Positions 59,494 through 64,000 of a DNA stretch of 64,000 nt are shown piece by piece. How positions within the stretch are numbered: the first letter of the stretch is position 1; every line of letters starts with the position of its first letter. This DNA is from Bryobacterales bacterium (lineage in GTDB: Bacteria; Acidobacteriota; Terriglobia; Bryobacterales; Bryobacteraceae). The translations under genes were made by a program, and so were the position numbers. Under the pieces are notes generated by a model that worked only from the letters and a program-made list of their open reading frames with translations, had not been told where the DNA came from and did no database searches. The stretch lies in assembly GCA_020854055.1 (NCBI GenBank), contig JADZGD010000044.1, positions 62,001-126,000 on the forward strand, given 5' to 3'.

Positions 59494-59997
59494 ATGATGG
59501 ACACGGTCTTCTTTTACATATTTGCGCTGATGACGCTTGGCGGCGCCATCCTGTGTATCACCCGGCGCAACGCCATACACAGCGCGATCTTCCTGATCAT
59601 GAGCCTGATGGGTGTTGCCGGCCTTTTCCTGCTGCAACATGCCGAGTTCCTGTTTGCCGTCCAGATCGTGCTCTATATCGGCGGCATCATGGTGCTGTTC
59701 CTGTTCGTGATCATGTTGGTGAACCTGGACGAGGAGGCCAGGCACCGCCAGTTCAACCGCCAGTGGCTGCTGGGGGTGGCGAGCGTGGCGGTTGCCGGGG
59801 GCAGTTTCACCCTCTTTCTTCGTCACCAGACCGCCTGGACCGCGCTTCCCGTGGCCGGGCGCAGCGCCCCCGCCGGCAACACCGAACTGCTTGCCGACGT
59901 GCTGTTCCGCAACTACCTGGTGCCGTTCGAGGTTGCCAGCGTGCTGCTGCTGGTGGCGGTGGTGGGTTCTGTAATCATGGCCAAGAAGAGAATCTGA
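59494..59997 (+). CDS. nuoJ: NADH-quinone oxidoreductase subunit J
   Basis: 167 residues from the ATG at 59494, preceded by AGGTGG; a GTG at 59485 is an alternative. About five transmembrane helices. Family signals: [59 protein letters not shown] (in parts). It belongs to the proton-pumping membrane arm. Its stop shares a base with the nuoK start (TGATG). Confidence 0.95.
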   Translation: MMDTVFFYIFALMTLGGAILCITRRNAIHSAIFLIMSLMGVAGLFLLQHAEFLFAVQIVLYIGGIMVLFLFVIMLVNLDEEARHRQFNRQWLLGVASVAVAGGSFTLFLRHQTAWTALPVAGRSAPAGNTELLADVLFRNYLVPFEVASVLLLVAVVGSVIMAKKRI

Positions 59998-60311
59998 TGC
60001 ATCCCATAACGACGGCACATTATGTGGCACTGAGCGCGGCTCTGCTGCTCATCGGGACGCTGGGCGTCCTGACGCGCCGTAACATCGTCATCATTCTGAT
60101 GTCGATTGAGTTGATCCTTAATGCGGCCAACATCAACCTGGTGGCCTTCTCCCGTTACTGGGGGCCGGAGAACATGAACGGCCAGATATTCGCCATCTTC
60201 GTGATCACCGTGGCGGTGGCCGAAGCAGCGGTGGGATTGGGCATCCTGATCGCGCTGTTCCGTAACAAAGAGACCGTGCAGGCCGATGAGATCGATCTGT
60301 TGAAGTGGTGA
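59997..60311 (+). CDS. nuoK: NADH-quinone oxidoreductase subunit K
   Basis: 104 residues, three transmembrane helices, normal length. Signals: [44 protein letters not shown] with the conserved membrane Glu, and [27 protein letters not shown] with the second Glu (both given in part). A proton-channel subunit of complex I. It overlaps nuoJ by one base and ends 7 nt before nuoL. Confidence 0.96.
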   Translation: MHPITTAHYVALSAALLLIGTLGVLTRRNIVIILMSIELILNAANINLVAFSRYWGPENMNGQIFAIFVITVAVAEAAVGLGILIALFRNKETVQADEIDLLKW

Positions 60312-60318
60312 GGATGCC

Positions 60319-62478
60319 GTGAACTTTCTCGATAATATCTGGCTGATCCCGCTGTTCCCGCTGTTTGGCGCCATTGTGATGCTGGCGGTGGGCCGGTGGC
60401 TCGATCCGCAATCGAAGTCCGAAGTGGTGCTGGCGCCGGAGTTGGCCGGCGATGGCGGACATGGCGGGTCCGGCCATGGGCACGCCGGGCATGCCGTTTC
60501 ACCGCTGAAGCGAGTGATCAGCCTGCTGTGCCCGGGAATGGTTCTGCTGTCGCTGATCTTCTCGGTTGGCGCTACCATCCAACTGGCGGCGCTGCCGGAG
60601 AAGGTTCACCAGGTGATCAAGTACGTCTGGCTGGCCGGAATGCCATTTCACCTGGCGGACGGGTCGATGGCCCGTTTCGGGGCCGATCTCGGCTTCCTGC
60701 TCGATCCGTTGAGCGCGGTAATGATCCTGGTGGTCACCCTGGTCGGGTTCCTGATTCACATCTACTCGATTGGTTACATGGCCCACGATGGGGGATACTA
60801 CCGGTTTTTCGGATATCTGAATCTATTTGTTTTCTTCATGCTGATGTTGGTGCTGGCCAACAACTACGCGCTGTTGTTCGTCGGCTGGGAAGGAGTGGGA
60901 TTGTGCAGCTACCTGCTGATCGGCTTCTACTTCCACAAAAAATCGGCCGCCGACGCAGGCAAGAAGGCGTTCATCGTAAACCGGATCGGCGATTCGGCGT
61001 TTCTCATCGGCATGTTTCTGATGTTCTCGGTGGTGGGCACGGTGCGCTTCGTGGACGTCAACCGGGCGTTGGGTAGCGGCGCATTTCATGCCGAGGTGGG
61101 CCACTTCGGCGTACTGAGCGCGATGGCGCTGCTGATGTTTGTGGGCGCCACCGGCAAGTCGGCGCAGATTCCGCTCTATGTCTGGCTCCCGGACGCCATG
61201 GAGGGCCCGACGCCGGTTTCCGCGCTGATCCACGCGGCGACCATGGTCACCGCCGGTGTCTACATGGTGGCGCGATCGAATGCACTCTACCGCCTGACGC
61301 CGGAAACACTGGCCATTGTGGCGGTGGTGGGCGCGGTGACGGCGATCTTTTCGGCATCGATCGCGCTGGTGCAAAATGACATCAAGCGGGTGCTGGCCTA
61401 TTCCACCGTCAGCCAGTTGGGCTACATGTTCGTGGCCCTGGGTGTAGGCGCGTATTGGGCGGCCATATTCCACCTGTATACCCACGCGTTCTTTAAGGCT
61501 CTGCTGTTTCTCGGCGCCGGCTCGGTGATTCACGCCATGGGCGGGGAGCAGGACATCCGCAAGATGGGCGGGTTGAAATCGAAGATCCCGGTGACCTTTG
61601 GCACGATGTTCATTGCCTCGCTGGCCATTGCCGGAATCCCGGGGTTGGCGGGCTTCTTTTCCAAGGATGAGATCCTGTGGCAGTCCTTCAGTTCCCCGCT
61701 TGGGTCGAAGTTCGTGTACACGATCGGCGTGGTGACCGCCTTCATGACCGCCTTCTACATGTGGCGGTTGATGTATCTGACCTTTTACGGCGCCTCGCGG
61801 GTGGATAGCGCGGTTGAGAAGCACGTTCACGAGTCGCCGCGGGTGATGACCGTGCCGTTGATGGCGCTGGCGGCAGGCAGCGCGCTGGCCGGCTGGATCG
61901 GTGTGCCGAAGCTATGGACGGCTTTACCGGACGCATTCCGGACCTTGGAAATCTGGCTGGAGCCGGTGTTCGAATCGAAACTGGCGCACCAGGTTGCGCA
62001 TCCGGCGCACGATGCATCGCTGGAGTGGGCGCTGATGCTGCTCTCGGTGGCGATTGCCATTGGCGGCATCCTGCTGGCCTACTATCTGTATCTGAAGCGG
62101 CCGCGGATTCCCGGCATATTGCAGGAGTGGGCCCCCGGACTCCACCGCGTGTTACTCAACAAGTGGTACGTGGACGAAATCTACGATTTCCTGTTTGTCA
62201 ATGGCCTGGGCAAGGGCTTCGGTTCGCTGCTGAGCGGCGTGGACCGGGTGGTGGTGGACGGGGGCGTGAACGGCGCGGGGTGGCTGACGCGCTTTGCAGG
62301 AACGGTTTCCAGTTGGTGGGACCGGTGGGTTATCGACGGCGCGGTGCGCCTGGGATCGTTCCTGGTGAAGGTCTCCTCCTATCCGGTCCGGGTGGTGCAG
62401 ACCGGATATGTGCAGGCGTACGCGCTGGTATTTGTGCTGGGCCTGCTGGCCTTCTTCGGATATTACGTGAGCCGGTAA
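60319..62478 (+). CDS. nuoL: NADH-quinone oxidoreductase subunit L
   Basis: 719 residues from a GTG at 60319 with GAGG upstream. Antiporter-like proton pump with about 15-16 transmembrane helices and the long lateral C-terminal helix. Conserved: DPLSAVMILVVTLVGFLIHIYS, FFMLMLVLANNYALLFVGWEGVGLCSYLLIGFYF with the key Glu, TGKSAQIPLYVWLPDAMEGPTPVSALIHAATMVTAGVYM (in parts), and VLAYSTVSQLGYMF. A short His/Gly-rich segment (HGGSGHGHAGHA) lies in the first loop. It is followed by nuoM after 4 nt. Confidence 0.97.
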   Translation: MNFLDNIWLIPLFPLFGAIVMLAVGRWLDPQSKSEVVLAPELAGDGGHGGSGHGHAGHAVSPLKRVISLLCPGMVLLSLIFSVGATIQLAALPEKVHQVIKYVWLAGMPFHLADGSMARFGADLGFLLDPLSAVMILVVTLVGFLIHIYSIGYMAHDGGYYRFFGYLNLFVFFMLMLVLANNYALLFVGWEGVGLCSYLLIGFYFHKKSAADAGKKAFIVNRIGDSAFLIGMFLMFSVVGTVRFVDVNRALGSGAFHAEVGHFGVLSAMALLMFVGATGKSAQIPLYVWLPDAMEGPTPVSALIHAATMVTAGVYMVARSNALYRLTPETLAIVAVVGAVTAIFSASIALVQNDIKRVLAYSTVSQLGYMFVALGVGAYWAAIFHLYTHAFFKALLFLGAGSVIHAMGGEQDIRKMGGLKSKIPVTFGTMFIASLAIAGIPGLAGFFSKDEILWQSFSSPLGSKFVYTIGVVTAFMTAFYMWRLMYLTFYGASRVDSAVEKHVHESPRVMTVPLMALAAGSALAGWIGVPKLWTALPDAFRTLEIWLEPVFESKLAHQVAHPAHDASLEWALMLLSVAIAIGGILLAYYLYLKRPRIPGILQEWAPGLHRVLLNKWYVDEIYDFLFVNGLGKGFGSLLSGVDRVVVDGGVNGAGWLTRFAGTVSSWWDRWVIDGAVRLGSFLVKVSSYPVRVVQTGYVQAYALVFVLGLLAFFGYYVSR

Positions 62479-62482
62479 GAAT

Positions 62483-64000
62483 ATGAGCGGGCACTTACTA
62501 AGTATTGTGCTGTTTACGCCGCTGGCGGGGATGTTACTGCTGCTGCTGATCCCCTCGTCCAAGGCGGCGCTGTTGAAACTGTGGGCTAACGTGGTGGCGG
62601 TGGCCGGGTTCCTGGTTTCGATTCCCCTGGTCTGCCGGTTCAATCAGAGCCTGGGCGGTTTCCAGTATGTCGAGAAGGCGGATTGGATTCCTTCGCTCGG
62701 CGTGAAGTATTACATCGGAATGGACGGCATCAGCCTGCTGCTGGTGATGCTGACCACCGTGCTGGGCGTGGTGGCGGTGCTTTGTTCCTGGAGCGCGGTG
62801 GAGCACCGGCTGAAGGAATACTACGCCATGCTGCTGCTGTTGCAGACCGGCATGATCGGCGTATTCATCTCGCTCGATTTTTTCCTGTTCTACGTTTTCT
62901 GGGAACTGGTGCTGGTGCCGATGTATTTTTTGATCGGCGTGTGGGGCGGCCCGCGAAAGCTCTATGCGGCGATCAAGTTCTTCCTGTACACGCTCGCCGG
63001 CAGCGTGCTGATGCTGCTGGGCATCCTGACGCTCTACTTCCAGCACTTCCAGCAGTTTGGCTACTACACCTTCGACATTTCCGAACTGATGAAGCTGAAC
63101 CTGCCGATGGGTCTGCAACAGTGGGTCTTCTGGGCCTTCTTCATCGGCTTTGCGATCAAGGTCCCGATGTTTCCGTTCCACACCTGGCTGCCCGACGCGC
63201 ACGTGGAAGCTCCCACTGCCGGCTCGGTAATTCTGGCTGGTGTGCTGCTGAAGATGGGCACTTACGGCTTTCTCCGCTTCTCGCTGCCGCTGCTGCCCAA
63301 GGCCTCGGTGGATCAGACGATTGTTCAGATTCTGGCGGTGCTCTCGATTATCGGCATCATCTACGGCGCGCTGGTCAGCCTGATGCAGAAGGACTGGAAG
63401 AAGCTGGTGGCCTACTCCTCGGTGAGTCACCTGGGATTCTGCACGCTGGGCATCTTCGCGCTGAATCCGAACGGCATCACCGGCAGCGTAATTCAGCAGG
63501 TGAATCACGGCATCTCCACCGGCATGCTCTTCCTGGTGGTGGGCGTCGTTTACGAACGGCGTCACACGCGGGAGATCAAGGAATACGGCGGTCTGGCGCA
63601 CGTGATGCCGGTTTATTCGGTAATCTTCGCGATCGCGATGCTCTCGTCGGCCGGCCTGCCGCTGCTCAACGGCTTCGTCGGTGAGTTCACCATTCTGCAG
63701 GGCGCATTTGAGGCCAATCGGATCTGGGCGGCATTCGCCGTCAGCGGCGTAGTGTTGGGCGCGGCCTACTTGTTGTGGCTGTATCAGCGAACGATGTTGG
63801 GCCAGATCACCAACCTGAAGAACCTGTCTCTCAAGGATGTGAACCTCCGGGAGATGGCCGTTTTTGCGCCGCTGCTGATCTGGGCGCTGTGGATCGGCGT
63901 CTACCCGAAGCCGTATTTCGACGTACTGGAAAAACCGGTGGCGGAGATTGTCCAGCGCGTGCGGCCCGATTACTATCGCGTCCGGGCGCCGATGGTTACG
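62483..64000 (+). CDS. nuoM: NADH-quinone oxidoreductase subunit M, cut by window edge
   Basis: 506 codons without a stop up to the window end, almost the full family length of about 500-530. ATG at 62483. Antiporter-like membrane subunit: YYIGMDGISLLLVMLTTVLGV, FLFYVFWELVLVPMYFLIGVWGG with the conserved Glu, IKVPMFPFHTWLPDAHVEAPTAGSVILAGVLLKMG (in parts) and KLVAYSSVSHLGFCTLGIF. nuoN is expected just beyond the window. Confidence 0.96.
   Translation, partial: MSGHLLSIVLFTPLAGMLLLLLIPSSKAALLKLWANVVAVAGFLVSIPLVCRFNQSLGGFQYVEKADWIPSLGVKYYIGMDGISLLLVMLTTVLGVVAVLCSWSAVEHRLKEYYAMLLLLQTGMIGVFISLDFFLFYVFWELVLVPMYFLIGVWGGPRKLYAAIKFFLYTLAGSVLMLLGILTLYFQHFQQFGYYTFDISELMKLNLPMGLQQWVFWAFFIGFAIKVPMFPFHTWLPDAHVEAPTAGSVILAGVLLKMGTYGFLRFSLPLLPKASVDQTIVQILAVLSIIGIIYGALVSLMQKDWKKLVAYSSVSHLGFCTLGIFALNPNGITGSVIQQVNHGISTGMLFLVVGVVYERRHTREIKEYGGLAHVMPVYSVIFAIAMLSSAGLPLLNGFVGEFTILQGAFEANRIWAAFAVSGVVLGAAYLLWLYQRTMLGQITNLKNLSLKDVNLREMAVFAPLLIWALWIGVYPKPYFDVLEKPVAEIVQRVRPDYYRVRAPMVT

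Overview
This is a GC-rich chromosomal window with the look of an Acidobacteriota genome of the Bryobacter/Solibacter type. The clues are a very large Oar-like TonB-dependent receptor with an N-terminal carboxypeptidase-regulatory domain, a secreted VWFA-domain protein of the acidobacterial kind, a DUF1080 (3-keto-disaccharide hydrolase) protein, two large proteins combining a winged-helix-like N-terminus with TolB-like and TPR parts, and frequent GTG/TTG starts. The taxonomic placement is inference from gene content. I see no rRNA, tRNA, IS element, prophage or CRISPR array, and almost all of the window is coding.

Layout. 1-2383 (minus): a PP2C phosphatase followed by three secreted or membrane proteins of unknown role whose ends overlap by ATGA. 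2502-9862 (plus): alpha/beta hydrolase, MerR regulator, DUF1080 protein, then carA-carB. 9859-15309 (minus): a B12-binding-type radical SAM protein and the Oar-like receptor. 15435-24487 (plus): a TolB/TPR regulator-like protein, then a proteostasis run of clpB, degP/htrA, hsp20 and lon. 24502-29375 (minus): single-domain response regulator, pgk, a BadF/BadG-type GlcNAc kinase-like protein and a GT-C membrane glycosyltransferase. 29676-33332 (plus): bamA and a Skp/OmpH-like chaperone. 33407-40728 (mixed): zinc-ribbon membrane protein, Gfo/Idh/MocA oxidoreductase, NadD-like protein, lipoprotein, a 47-residue membrane protein with rph and rdgB, a flippase-like membrane protein and speA. 40830-47724: SDR, selB, VWFA protein, thiL, a mutarotase-like secreted protein, an unknown secreted protein and a lone modA-like gene. 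47900-51452 (plus): dnaK-dnaJ-hspR. 51462-54987 (minus): dnaG-rpoD. 55192-57039: a second TolB/TPR protein. 57224-64000 (plus): nuoC-D-I-J-K-L-M, the last cut by the window edge.

How the genes work together. The strongest theme is protein quality control: clpB, degP, hsp20, lon, dnaK and dnaJ are all here, with a repressor of the HspR type closing the dnaK operon and a HAIR-like inverted repeat placed over the dnaK promoter. A second theme is envelope biogenesis (bamA, skp, Oar-like receptor, GT-C transferase). The rest is core metabolism (carbamoyl phosphate, glycolysis, polyamine, thiamine, NAD) and the membrane arm of respiratory complex I. The complex I cluster lacks nuoA, B, E, F, G and H, which must lie elsewhere.

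Possibly new signals: a 12-bp-periodic direct repeat GTAACG-N6-GTAACG flanking both ends of the first TolB/TPR gene; a 19-bp inverted repeat directly on that gene's start; the HAIR-like dnaK operator; the head-to-head selB/VWFA gene pair with 4 nt between start codons; and an unannotated small membrane protein gene before rph.
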